Shown here piece by piece: positions 28,800 through 42,588 of a stretch of DNA of 64,000 bases. The notes beneath the pieces were generated by a model, which saw only the letters and a program-made list of their open reading frames with translations, did not search any database and was not told the origin of the DNA. Location: contig NZ_JAHRHK010000001.1 of assembly GCF_021246465.1 (NCBI RefSeq), positions 286,060-350,059 on the forward strand, read 5' to 3'. Positions within the stretch are counted from its first letter, which is position 1. Every line of letters begins with the position of its first letter. Made by a program: the position numbers and the translations under genes. The DNA comes from Nocardioides sp. R-C-SC26. GTDB taxonomy: Bacteria; Actinomycetota; Actinomycetes; Propionibacteriales; Nocardioidaceae.

Positions 28800-29363
28800 A
28801 TGGCATCCACGAACGACCTCAAGAACGGCATGGTGCTCAACATGGACAACGGCCTGTGGGCCGTCCTGGAGTTCCAGCACGTCAAGCCTGGCAAGGGCCC
28901 GGCGTTCGTCCGTACGAAGCTGAAGAACGTCGAGTCGGGCAAGATCGTCGACAAGACGTTCAACGCCGGCACCAAGGTCGAGACCGCCACGGTCGACCGC
29001 CGTACGATGCAGTACCTGTACAACGACGGCAACAACTACGTCTTCATGGACGTGCAGAGCTACGACCAGATCGAGGTCGACCCGACCATCGTCGGGGACG
29101 CGAAGAACTTCATGCTCGAGAACCAGGAGGCGATCGTCGCCACCAACGAGGGTCGCGTGCTCTTCATCGAGCTGCCCGCGTCGGTGGAGCTGGTGATCAC
29201 CTACACCGAGCCCGGCGTCGTCGGCGACTCCGCCACGGGTCGCACCAAGCCCGCGACGGTGGAGACCGGCCACGAGATCCAGGTGCCGCTGTTCATCAAC
29301 CAGGGCGAGAAGGTCAAGGTCGACACCCGCGACTCCTCCTACCTCGGCCGCGTCAAGGGCTGA
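28800..29363 (+). CDS. efp: Elongation factor P
   Basis: A 187-residue, three-domain EF-P that relieves ribosomes stalled at polyproline. The N-terminal domain begins [19 protein letters not shown]; the modified-loop region reads [17 protein letters not shown], so the loop tip is KPGKGPA with Lys at the place that is modified in some bacteria. Domains II and III follow, ending [12 protein letters not shown]. It is followed six bases later by nusB, the usual actinobacterial pair. Confidence 0.97.
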   Translation: MASTNDLKNGMVLNMDNGLWAVLEFQHVKPGKGPAFVRTKLKNVESGKIVDKTFNAGTKVETATVDRRTMQYLYNDGNNYVFMDVQSYDQIEVDPTIVGDAKNFMLENQEAIVATNEGRVLFIELPASVELVITYTEPGVVGDSATGRTKPATVETGHEIQVPLFINQGEKVKVDTRDSSYLGRVKG

Positions 29364-29368
29364 CCTTC

Positions 29369-29773
29369 GTGGCTGCACGTTCCAAGGCCCGCAAACGGGC
29401 ACTGGACATCCTCTACGCCGCCGATCTGCGCGACGAGACGCCGAGCGAGGCGCTCGAGCGCGTGATCACGGCGGACGGCGCGCCGTCCAACGACTACACC
29501 TCGGTTCTCGTCCAGGGAGTAGCCGAGCACGCGGTGAGGATCGACGAGCTGATCTCGGAGCACGCGACCGACTGGACGATCGAACGCATGCCCGCGGTCG
29601 ACCGCAATGTCTTGCGGCTCGCGGTCTGGGAGCTCCTCTGGGCCGACGACGTCCCGGCCCATGTGGCGATGGCCGAGGCGGTCGCACTGGTACGTGAGCT
29701 CTCTGGTGACGAGTCGCCGACGTTCGTCAACGGCGTGCTCGGAGCGATCGACCGTTCCGGAGCCACCGCCTGA
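29369..29773 (+). CDS. nusB: Transcription antitermination protein NusB
   Basis: A 134-residue all-helical protein that binds boxA RNA with NusE (S10) during rRNA transcription. The start ARSKARKRALDILYAADLRDE and the conserved C-terminal DRNVLRLAVWELL and SGDESPTFVNGVLGAI are characteristic. The GTG at 29369 lies six bases after efp. Two adjacent hairpins after the stop probably end the efp-nusB transcript. Confidence 0.95.
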   Translation: MAARSKARKRALDILYAADLRDETPSEALERVITADGAPSNDYTSVLVQGVAEHAVRIDELISEHATDWTIERMPAVDRNVLRLAVWELLWADDVPAHVAMAEAVALVRELSGDESPTFVNGVLGAIDRSGATA

Positions 29774-29776
29774 CGA

Positions 29777-29810
29777 CTCCCCGAGGGGAGCGACGGGTCT
29801 CGGCCCGTCG
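29777..29810 (+). terminator. Double hairpin after nusB
   Basis: CTCCCC/GGGGAG (29777-29790, two-base centre GA) is directly followed by CGACGGG at 29791-29797 pairing with CCCGTCG at 29804-29810 around a six-base loop. The pair begins four bases after the nusB stop. It likely ends the efp-nusB transcript; no T-run follows. Confidence 0.6.
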
Positions 29811-29832
29811 TACCGATGACCACGCCTCCGGC

Positions 29833-31215
29833 ATGCTGACACGCATGACGGGTGCCCCGGAGCAGGTTGTCGACGTCGTCGTGCTCGGAGTCGGGCCCGG
29901 AGGCGAGTACGCCGCCAACCGGCTCGGTCGCGCCGGCCTCGCCGTCGTCGCCGTCGACGAGCTGCTCTACGGAGGCGAGTGTCCCTTCTTCGGCTGTACC
30001 CCGTCGAAGCTGATGATCCGCGGCGCCGACGTTCTCGCCGAGGCGCGCCGGGTCGAAGGGCTGGGCGGCGACGCCCGGGTCCGTCCGGACTGGGACACCG
30101 TGGCCGGTCGCGTCAGTTCGGCGACCAGCGACTGGCACGACCACGTGCACGCCGAGAGGCTGGAGAAGTCCGGCGTCCGGCTGGTCCGGGGTCGCGGCCG
30201 CCTGGAGGGGCCCGGCCGGGTTCGGGTGACGACGGCGGACGGCGAGGTCGTGCTGCGCGCGCGCCGCGGCATCGTCCTCAACACCGGTACCCGGCCCGCG
30301 GTGCCGTCGATCGAGGGCCTGGACTTCACGCCCTACTGGACCAATCGCGAGGTCGTGAAGGTCGAGGAGCTGCCGGAGAGCCTGGTGGTGCTCGGCGGCG
30401 GCCCGATCGGCTGCGAGCTGGCGCAGACCTTCGCGCGCTTCGGCGTCGAGACGATGGTGCTGCAGTCGGCAGCGCGGCTGATGGTCGACGAGGAACCCGA
30501 AGCCAGTGCGGTCGTCGAGGCGGCGCTGCGCGCGGACGGCGTGGACGTCCGCACCGCAGCCGAGGCCGTCAGCGTGCGCCACGACGGAGCGTTCGCCGTC
30601 ACGCTCGCCGACGGGTCCGTGGTGCAGAGCGACCGGTTGCTGGTCGCGACCGGGCGGCATCTCAATCTCGACGTCGGGCTCGACACCGTCGGCCTCGACG
30701 CCGGCGACACCGCGGTGCCCACCGACGGGCTGCTCCGCGTCGGCGAGGGGATCTACGCCGTCGGGGACATCACCGGGCACGGTGCCTACACGCACGTCTC
30801 GCGCTACCAGGCCGACATCGTGGTGCGCGACCTCCTCGGGCAGTCGCCGCCGGAGGCGGAGTACCACTCCGTCAGCCGCGTCACCTTCACCGACCCCGAG
30901 CTGGGTGCCGTCGGCCTGACCGAGACGCAGGCACGCGCCCGTGGGATCGATGTCCGGGTCGGTACGGCCGAGATCGAGAGCTCGAGCCGAGGCTGGATCC
31001 ACGGACCCGACACCCGCGGCGTGATCAAGGTCGTCGCGGACGCCGAGCGCGGCATCCTGGTCGGTGCGACGGCGGTCGCGCCCGCCGGCGGCGAGGTGAT
31101 CGGTCTGCTCGCGACGGCGGTGCACGCGCGCATCCCGATCACCACGCTCCGCGGCATGCACTTCGCGTACCTGACCTTCCACCGCGCCATCGAGACCGCC
31201 CTCAAGAAGATCTGA
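29833..31215 (+). CDS. Pyridine nucleotide-disulfide oxidoreductase (dihydrolipoamide dehydrogenase/mercuric reductase-like)
   Basis: A 460-residue FAD flavoprotein. The FAD-binding motif GVGPGGEYAANRLG is near residues 18-31. The redox-active pair is kept in GGECPFFGCTPSKL as C-x4-C, but with P-F-F-G between the cysteines instead of L-N-V/W-G. The NAD(P)-binding motif VVLGGGPIGCELAQTF is near residue 188, the second FAD motif is GIYAVGDITGHGAYTHV, and the C-terminal dimerisation domain ends with AYLTFHRAIETALKKI. The usual His-x4-Glu active-site pair of lipoamide dehydrogenase is not clear at the C-terminus. It is a class I disulfide reductase homologue with unknown substrate. It lies alone between nusB and the ParA-like gene. 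Confidence 0.88.
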   Translation: MLTRMTGAPEQVVDVVVLGVGPGGEYAANRLGRAGLAVVAVDELLYGGECPFFGCTPSKLMIRGADVLAEARRVEGLGGDARVRPDWDTVAGRVSSATSDWHDHVHAERLEKSGVRLVRGRGRLEGPGRVRVTTADGEVVLRARRGIVLNTGTRPAVPSIEGLDFTPYWTNREVVKVEELPESLVVLGGGPIGCELAQTFARFGVETMVLQSAARLMVDEEPEASAVVEAALRADGVDVRTAAEAVSVRHDGAFAVTLADGSVVQSDRLLVATGRHLNLDVGLDTVGLDAGDTAVPTDGLLRVGEGIYAVGDITGHGAYTHVSRYQADIVVRDLLGQSPPEAEYHSVSRVTFTDPELGAVGLTETQARARGIDVRVGTAEIESSSRGWIHGPDTRGVIKVVADAERGILVGATAVAPAGGEVIGLLATAVHARIPITTLRGMHFAYLTFHRAIETALKKI

Positions 31216-31238
31216 GCTGCTCCCGCATCGCGCGCCGT

Positions 31239-31263
31239 CCCGCCGGAGAGGTTTCACGGCGGG
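31239..31263 (+). terminator. Inverted repeat after the flavoprotein gene
   Basis: CCCGCCG at 31239-31245 pairs with CGGCGGG at 31257-31263 across an 11-base loop, 24 bases after the stop. A weak candidate terminator. Confidence 0.35.
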
Positions 31264-31400
31264 AGCGAGCGGACACAACGAGAGGGAGCACGCACGTCGC
31301 ACCCGGCGCTCGGGCCGTGTCCACGGGGACAGGTGACGACGCGCGACCCCGACCGCTTACGTTGCAGGAGGACGTCGTGACGTCTATCTCGGAGGGATCC

Positions 31401-32825
31401 ATGACTCGCCACCGCCAGAACGCCGACCCGTCGCCGGCCCCGGACGGCACCAGCGACCGGCTCTACCGTCGCGAGGAGCTCGCGAGCTACGCGGCAGCGC
31501 GGGGTACGTCGTCGGCGGGGGGCGAGCCATCCGTGCATCAGGCGCCGACGGGAGACCTGGGTGATCGCCTGCGCGACCCACTCGCGGATCCGCTCAGTGA
31601 CCCGCTGGGCGGTGAGTCCGCGACTCGCAACGGTTGGCCGCAGGCGGCCACCGAGCCCCCGGCCGTGCCCGCGTCCGCCCCGCGCGGACCGGCTCCGACC
31701 TGGACGCCGTCGACGGACGGCGCCGGAGCGAGGATCGGTGCCACGCCTTCCCCTGCCTCGGCCCCCACTTCGGCCCCGCCGCTGCGGACCGCTGTGCCCG
31801 AGCCCGCCGCGGAGCAGGCCGCTCACGCGACCGGCGACCCCGCCGGTCCCGTCGATCCGACAGCCCTGGGAGAGCCGGCTGCGCGCCGCCCGATGACGGC
31901 GACCGACTTCCTGGACCGCCGCGAGAACGACAAGCAGCTGGGCCCCGCGACATGGGGTTGGCGCGGTGTCGTTCGCCGTTGGTCCGGTGGGTTGATCAAG
32001 CCCACCATGAACGCCAAGGAGGAGGCCTACGAGCTCGCGCGCCGGTCGATCCAGCGTGACTTCGACGGTCCGCGCACCATCGCGTTCATCAATCCCAAGG
32101 GTGGGGCGGCCAAGACCACCGGCGTGCTGGCGGCCGGCTACACCTTCGGCACCGTGCGTGGTGGCGGCGTCGTGGCGTGGGACAACAACGAGACCCGCGG
32201 GACGCTCGGTATCCGCGGGGCACGGAGTTCGCACCGCAACACCACCCGGGAGCTGCTGGAGGACCTGGGACGCTTCAAGGACGTCTACCAGTCCCGGATC
32301 GGCGACCTGGGCGCATTCGTGCGCTCGCAGGGCGATGCCCATTTCGATGTGCTGGCCTCCGACGAGCGACCGGATGTGACCGGCACGATCCGCGCCGACG
32401 ACTTCGTCGAGGTGCACGGCCTGCTCGAGCGGTTCTACCGGGTCATCCTGGTCGACACCGGCAACAACATGCGCGCGGAGAACTGGCTCGCGGCCGCGGA
32501 GGCGGCCGACCTGCTCGTGGTGACCAGCACCGTGCGAGAGGACACCGGCTACAGCGGGCTGTGGATGCTCGATGCTCTCCAGGACGCCGGCATGCACGAT
32601 CTCAAGCGCAAGTGCGTCACGGTGCTCTCCGACCCTTCCGTTCAGGTCGACGGACGCCTGGCCGACGACCTGGTGTCGGTCTACGAGCAGCGCACCCGCG
32701 GCGTCTACCGCGTCCCCTACGACCCCTGCCTGGTCTCGGGTTCGGTGGTGCCGTACGCGCAGCTGTCCAAAGCGACGAGGATGTCGTGGTTGGCGGCCTG
32801 CGCGGGGATGGCCGACGCGCTCTGA
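31401..32825 (+). CDS. ParA/MinD-family ATPase with long disordered N-terminus
   Basis: A 474-residue protein. Residues 1-165 are rich in Ala, Pro, Asp and Ser and include a short repeat, DPLADPLSDPL. The ATPase domain has a deviant Walker A, NPKGGAAKTT (residues 231-240), with the signature Lys of the ParA/MinD class, then VVAWDNNETRGTLGIRG as switch I-like region and VILVDTGNNMRAENWL as Walker B-like region. No membrane helix, and no parB partner nearby. The layout resembles actinobacterial MinD-like proteins and the EspI-type proteins of type VII secretion loci, but no ESX genes are here. Start is uncertain: ATG 31401 has GGAGG at 31391, while GTG 31377 has AGGAGG at 31366 and would add eight residues. 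Confidence 0.85.
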   Translation: MTRHRQNADPSPAPDGTSDRLYRREELASYAAARGTSSAGGEPSVHQAPTGDLGDRLRDPLADPLSDPLGGESATRNGWPQAATEPPAVPASAPRGPAPTWTPSTDGAGARIGATPSPASAPTSAPPLRTAVPEPAAEQAAHATGDPAGPVDPTALGEPAARRPMTATDFLDRRENDKQLGPATWGWRGVVRRWSGGLIKPTMNAKEEAYELARRSIQRDFDGPRTIAFINPKGGAAKTTGVLAAGYTFGTVRGGGVVAWDNNETRGTLGIRGARSSHRNTTRELLEDLGRFKDVYQSRIGDLGAFVRSQGDAHFDVLASDERPDVTGTIRADDFVEVHGLLERFYRVILVDTGNNMRAENWLAAAEAADLLVVTSTVREDTGYSGLWMLDALQDAGMHDLKRKCVTVLSDPSVQVDGRLADDLVSVYEQRTRGVYRVPYDPCLVSGSVVPYAQLSKATRMSWLAACAGMADAL

Positions 32826-32832
32826 TCCACGT

Positions 32833-32849
32833 GCCGGGCGAATCCCGGC
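32833..32849 (+). terminator. Hairpin after the ParA-like gene
   Basis: GCCGGG at 32833-32838 pairs with CCCGGC at 32844-32849 around CGAAT, eight bases after the stop. It probably separates this gene from the next, which has its own promoter-like sequence. Confidence 0.45.
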
Positions 32850-32860
32850 GCCGAAGGTGC

Positions 32861-32889
32861 TTGACCTCGGTGGCCCCGCCTGGCTGACT
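32861..32889 (+). promoter_or_regulatory. Promoter candidate of the DapB-like gene
   Basis: TTGACC at 32861-32866 and CTGACT at 32884-32889 are 17 bases apart. The GTG at 32898 is eight bases beyond, which suggests a leaderless message. Confidence 0.4.
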
Positions 32890-32897
32890 GGGCGCCC

Positions 32898-33989
32898 GTG
32901 AGCGCTCCCAGCCGAGACCAGGTCCGCGTCATCCAATGGGCGACCGGAGGTGTGGGTCGCGCGGCGATCGAGGCGGTGTTGAGCCATCCCGAACTGACCC
33001 TCGTCGGCTGCTGGGTGCACAGCAGCGCCAAGGACGGGCTCGACGTCGGGGACCTGCTCGAGGGACGTTCGTCCGGACCGGTCGGCGTGCGCGCGACCAC
33101 GGACAAGGAGGCGATCTACGCCACCGACGCCGACGTCGTCGTCTACTCGCCACTGGTACCTGACGAGTCGGAGGTCGTGGCGCTCCTGCGCTCGGGCAAG
33201 GACGTCGTGACCCCCGTCGGGTGGATCTACCCCGATCCCGCCCGTACCGAGGCGATCCGCGCGGCGTGCGAGGCCGGCGGCTCGACGCTGCACGGCACCG
33301 GCATCCACCCCGGCGGCATCACCGAGCGCTTCCCGTTGATGGTCTCGGCGGTCTCGGCCCGCGTCACCCACGTGCGTGCCGAGGAGTTCTCCGACATCCG
33401 CACCTACGGTGCCCCCGACGTCGTGCGCCACGTCATGGGTTTCGGGGCGACCCCGGAGGAGGCGTTGGCCAGTCCGATGGCGAGCCTGCTCGGCGGAGGG
33501 TTCCGCAGCTCGGTGCGCATGATCGTGGCAGAGATGGGCTTCGACGCCGACCCGAAGATCGAGACGATCCAGGAGGTCGCCGTCGCCACGGCTCCGATCG
33601 ACAGCCCGATCGGTCCGATCGAACCCGGCCTCGTCGCTGCTCGTCGTTTCCACTGGCGGGCCAGCGTGGACGGCGTGCCCGTCGTCATCGCGACCGTGAA
33701 CTGGCTGATGGGGGAGGAGCACCTCGATCCGGCGTGGGACTTCGGACCCGAGGGAGAGCGGTTCGAGATCGAAGTCACCGGCGACCCCTCGGTCAGCCTC
33801 ACCATCAAGGGTCTCCAGCCCGAGAGTGTCGAGGCGGGTCTGGTCCGCAACCCTGGCATCGTCTCCACCGCGAATCACTGCGTCAGCGCGATCCCGTACG
33901 TGCACGCCGCCGGCCCGGGCATCAAGACCTATCTCGATCTGCCCTTGATCGCCGGGCGCGCGGCGCCGCACCTGACGGCTGGACGTTGA
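32898..33989 (+). CDS. DapB-like NAD(P)-dependent dehydrogenase (amine dehydrogenase family)
   Basis: A 363-residue protein with an N-terminal Rossmann fold: VIQWATGGVGRAAIEAVLSHPELTLVGCWVHS is the dihydrodipicolinate-reductase-like nucleotide-binding start. Further blocks are ADVVVYSPL, TPVGWIYPDP and the central GTGIHPGGITERFPLMVS. It resembles the actinobacterial group annotated as dihydrodipicolinate reductase N-terminal or NAD(P)H-dependent amine dehydrogenase proteins, related to 2,4-diaminopentanoate dehydrogenase. It is not the lysine-pathway DapB: it is about 100 residues longer. Substrate unknown. It ends just before the pyrimidine promoter; nothing links it to pyrimidine synthesis. 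Confidence 0.85.
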   Translation: MSAPSRDQVRVIQWATGGVGRAAIEAVLSHPELTLVGCWVHSSAKDGLDVGDLLEGRSSGPVGVRATTDKEAIYATDADVVVYSPLVPDESEVVALLRSGKDVVTPVGWIYPDPARTEAIRAACEAGGSTLHGTGIHPGGITERFPLMVSAVSARVTHVRAEEFSDIRTYGAPDVVRHVMGFGATPEEALASPMASLLGGGFRSSVRMIVAEMGFDADPKIETIQEVAVATAPIDSPIGPIEPGLVAARRFHWRASVDGVPVVIATVNWLMGEEHLDPAWDFGPEGERFEIEVTGDPSVSLTIKGLQPESVEAGLVRNPGIVSTANHCVSAIPYVHAAGPGIKTYLDLPLIAGRAAPHLTAGR

Positions 33990-34010
33990 CCTCTCGAGGC
34001 GTTTCCGTGG

Positions 34011-34019
34011 TGCTAGGAT
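34011..34019 (+). promoter_or_regulatory. Extended -10 promoter of the pyr operon
   Basis: TGCTAGGAT is an extended -10 (TG, one base, TAGGAT at 34014-34019). TTGACC at 33986-33991 overlaps the previous stop and is 22 bases upstream, too far for a standard -35, so the extended -10 may suffice. The leader would be about 60 bases and contains the PyrR-binding loop. Confidence 0.55.
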
Positions 34020-34046
34020 TCGGGTCGTTCGACATCCTTTAACGAG

Positions 34047-35597
<1,551 letters not shown>

Positions 35598-35601
<4 letters not shown>

Positions 35602-36926
35602 CCCAGCGGTCGAACCAGACCCTCATCCAGGGTGCGCGGCTGCTCGGCGCCGACGCCGCCGACCTGCTCCTCGTCGACGGCGTGATCGCCGAGATCGGCT
35701 CGCTCACCGCGCCCGACGGCGCCGTCGTCGTCGACGCCGACGGACTCGTGGCGCTCCCCGGTCTCGTCGACCTGCACACCCATCTGCGCGAGCCCGGCCG
35801 CGAGGACGCCGAGACCGTGCGCACCGGCTCGCAGGCAGCAGCCGTCGGCGGCTACACCGCGGTGCTGGCGATGGCGAACACCTCGCCGGTCACCGACACC
35901 GCGGAGGCTGCCGAGCGGGTCTACGACCTGGGTCGTGCCGCCGGCATCGTCGACGTGCAGCCGGTCGGCGCCGTCACCCGGGGCCTCGGCGGCGAGGAGC
36001 TGGCCGAACTCGGCCTGATGCACCGCTCGCGGGCGAGCGTCTCGGTCTTCTCCGACGACGGGCGCTGCGTGGCCGACGCGCGCGTGATGCGTCGCGCGCT
36101 GGAGTACGTCAAGGCGTTCGGCGGCGTGGTCAGCCAGCACGCCCAGGAGCCGACGCTGGCGGGACCGACCGCGTGCTGCCACGAGGGCGAGCTCTCCGGA
36201 CGCCTGGGCCTGCCGGGCTGGCCCGGAATCGCCGAGGAGGTCATCGTGGCGCGCGACGTCATGCTGGCCCGCCACACCGGCTCCCGGGTGCACATCGCGC
36301 ACGCCTCCACCGCCGGCACCGTGGAGGTGCTCCGCTGGGCCAAGGCGATGGCAGCCAAGGACGGCACCTGGTCGGTCACGGCCGAGGTGACGCCTCACCA
36401 CCTGCTGCTCACCACCGACCTGCTCGGTACCGAGAACGGCGGCTACGACCCGACCTACAAGGTCAACCCGCCGCTGCGTCCCGCCGAGGACGTCGAGGCC
36501 CTGCGCGAGGCGCTCGCCGACGGCACGGTCGACGCCGTCGCGACCGATCATGCGCCGCACGCGCGCCACGACAAGGAGCACGCCTTCGTCGATGCCGCGT
36601 TCGGCATGCTCGGCCTGGAGACCGCGTTGCCGGTCGTGGCGACGGTGATGGTCGAGTCCGGCCGGATGACCTGGGCCGACCTCGCGCGCGTGATGTCGAG
36701 CGAGCCGGCGCGGATCGCCGGACTCTCCGGCCACGGGCGGACCCTGGAGGTCGGCAGCCCGGCGAACCTGACCCTGATCGACCCCCGCGGCACCCACACC
36801 GTGGACCGCGACGCCTCGGTGTCGCTCTCGCGCAACAACCCCTGGCACGGCCGCACGCTCGCGGCTTCCATACACACCACCCTGCTGCGCGGCGTCCCGA
36901 CCGTGCTGGAAGGAGACCTGCAGTGA
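35598..36926 (+). CDS. pyrC: Dihydroorotase
   Basis: A 442-residue amidohydrolase of the larger, type I class, closing carbamoyl aspartate to dihydroorotate. Metal ligands are in [12 protein letters not shown], the His in VSQHAQE and HIAHASTAG, and the catalytic Asp in [24 protein letters not shown] is the beta-sandwich end typical of the family. It overlaps both neighbours by four bases. Mycobacteria have a small extra membrane gene between pyrC and carA; it is absent here. Confidence 0.96.
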
Positions 36927-38085
36927 GTGCCCCGACCGGTCGCATGCCGATCCCGGCCCTCCTCGTGCTGGAGGACGGCCGCGTGTTCCGCGGCGAGTCC
37001 TACGGCGCCGAGGGCGAGACCTTCGGCGAGGCGGTCTTCAACACCGGCATGACCGGCTACCAGGAGACCCTGACCGACCCGTCGTATCACCGACAGGTCG
37101 TGGTGATGACCTCACCGCACATCGGCAACACCGGGGTGAACGACGAGGACCTGGAGTCCTCGCGCATCTGGGTCGCCGGGTACGTCGTGCGCGACCCCGC
37201 CCGCCGTCCGAGCAACTGGCGCTCGGTTCGCAGCCTGGACGAGGAGCTGCGTGCCCAGGACGTCGTCGGCATCAGCGGCATCGACACCCGCGCGCTGACC
37301 CGCCACCTGCGCGAGCGCGGCGCGATGCGGTGCGCCATCTCCTCGGTCGAGCGCGACCCCGAGGCGTTGCTCGCTCGTGTGCTGGCCTCCGGCGAGATGA
37401 CGGGCAGCGAGCTCAGTGGCGAGGTCTCCACCGACGCCACCTACGTGGTGCCTGCCCACGCGGGCCCGTGGGGTGAGAAGCGGTTCACCGTGGCCGCTCT
37501 CGACCTGGGGATCAAGACCATGACGCCGTACCGGATGGCCGAGCGCGGCATCGAGGTGCACGTCCTGCCCGCCACGGCCTCGCTCGACGACGTGCTCGCG
37601 GTCTCGCCGGACGGCCTGTTCTTCTCCAACGGTCCTGGTGATCCGGCCGCGACGACCGACCAGGTCGAGCTGCTGCGTGGTGCCCTCGCCCAAGGTCTGC
37701 CCTACTTCGGCATCTGCTTCGGCAACCAGTTGTTCGGGCGCGCGCTGGGCTTTGGTACCTACAAGCTCAAGTACGGGCACCGCGGGATCAACCAGCCGGT
37801 CATGGACCGCACCACGCGCAAGGTCGAGGTGACCGCCCACAACCACGGCTTCGCCGTCGACGCCCCGCTGGACCACGACACCGAGACGCCCTACGGCCTG
37901 GCCAGCGTGAGCCACGTCTGCCTCAACGACGACGTCGTCGAGGGACTGGAACTGCGTGCTCCGGCCGCCGAGGGAGGGGGTCTGAAGGCCTTCTCGGTCC
38001 AGTACCACCCCGAGGCCGCGGCCGGCCCGCACGACGCGGCGTACCTCTTCGACCGCTTCACCGCCCTGATGGCAGGAGACCTCTG

Positions 38086-38086
<1 letters not shown>
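36923..38086 (+). CDS. carA: Carbamoyl-phosphate synthase small (glutaminase) chain
   Basis: A 387-residue subunit that hydrolyses glutamine and passes ammonia to CarB. The N-terminal half is the CarA-specific domain ([31 protein letters not shown]); the C-terminal class I glutaminase has the nucleophile Cys in [16 protein letters not shown] and the His/Glu pair in [12 protein letters not shown]. The usual GICLGHQ reads GICFGNQ, so the His after the nucleophile loop is Asn. The GTG at 36923 overlaps the pyrC stop; the stop overlaps the carB ATG by one base. Confidence 0.96.
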
Positions 38087-41426
<3,340 letters not shown>

Positions 41427-41430
<4 letters not shown>

Positions 41431-42473
41431 GCCCCTACCGACGCCTGTTCGAGCACGGTTTCGCCCGCGTCGATCCCGAACGCGCCCACCACCTCGGGTT
41501 CCGTGCGGTGCGGGCCGGCCGACCGGTGCTGGCCAGGCTGCCCGTCACCGGCGCAGAGCCGGTGACGGCGATGGGGTTGCGGTTCCCGCACCGCTTCGGG
41601 CTCGCCGCCGGTTTCGACAAGAACGCGGTGGGCATCGACGCGCTCGGTGCGCTCGGTTTCGGGCACGTCGAGGTCGGCACCGTGACGGCGCTGGCCCAGC
41701 CGGGCAACCCCCAGCCACGGCTGTTCCGTCTGGTGGCCGACCGCGCCGTGGTCAACCGGATGGGCTTCAACAACGACGGCGCCGAAGCGGTCGCCCAGCG
41801 GCTCGCCGCACGCGGACGCCGTCGTCGCGTGGCTGGCGCCCCGGTTCTGGGCGTCAACATCGGCAAGTCCAAGGTCGTGCCGGACGACGACGAGTTCGCC
41901 GTCCTCGCCGACTACGCCACGAGCGCGCGGTTGCTGGCGCCTCACGCCGACTACCTGGTCGTCAACGTCTCCTCGCCGAACACGCCGGGGTTGCGCAATC
42001 TGCAGGCCGTCGAGCGGCTTCAGCCGCTGTTGGAGCACGTGCGTCGGATCGCCGACGAGGCCACGCTCGACGATCGCGGTGCTCCGGTGCCGCTGCTGGT
42101 CAAGATCGCCCCCGATCTCGCCGACGACGATGTACTGGCGGTCGCCGACCTGGCCCTGGCGATCGGCCTCGACGGGGTGATCGCGACGAACACGACGATC
42201 TCGCGCGCCGGCCTCCGCAGCCATCCGCAGCAGATCGAGGAGATCGGGGCCGGTGGCCTCAGCGGCGCGCCGTTGACCGAGCGTGCCGAGACGGTGATGC
42301 GGCTGCTCCGCGATCGGGTCGGGCCCGACCTGACGCTCGTCGGCGTCGGCGGCATCAGCACCGCGGACGACGCACGCCGGCGCCTCGCGGCCGGCGCGGA
42401 CCTCCTACAGGCCTACACCGCGTTCATCTACGAGGGTCCGCTCTGGCCACGCCGCGTCGTGGCGGGGATGTGA
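41427..42473 (+). CDS. pyrD: Dihydroorotate dehydrogenase (quinone), class 2
   Basis: A 348-residue FMN enzyme of class 2, which is membrane-associated and gives electrons to quinone. The N-terminal helix region [22 protein letters not shown] is the class 2 membrane-binding part. Then come [39 protein letters not shown], and the class 2 catalytic Ser in [15 protein letters not shown] phosphate is bound by VGVGGIST and the [10 protein letters not shown] end. Start and stop are tightly set: the ATG overlaps the carB TGA. Confidence 0.96.
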
Positions 42474-42486
42474 GAGGTTGAGCGGC

Positions 42487-42588
42487 ATGGACTTCGAGAC
42501 GCCGGTCGCGTGCACCTCCGTCGCACGCCCGACTCCGTCATCTCCCCGCGTGAACCGCACCCTCGCAAGTGCGGGAGCGGCGCGATGA
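42487..42588 (+). CDS. Possible 33-residue ORF overlapping the flavoenzyme start
   Basis: ATG at 42487 opens 33 codons that stop with TGA at 42586-42588, overlapping the next ATG (42585) as ATGA. GAGAGG stands about ten bases before its start. No similarity is recognised; the peptide is Ala/Arg/Ser/Pro-rich. It could couple translation of the flavoenzyme gene to the pyr message, or be chance. Confidence 0.2.
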   Translation: MDFETPVACTSVARPTPSSPRVNRTLASAGAAR

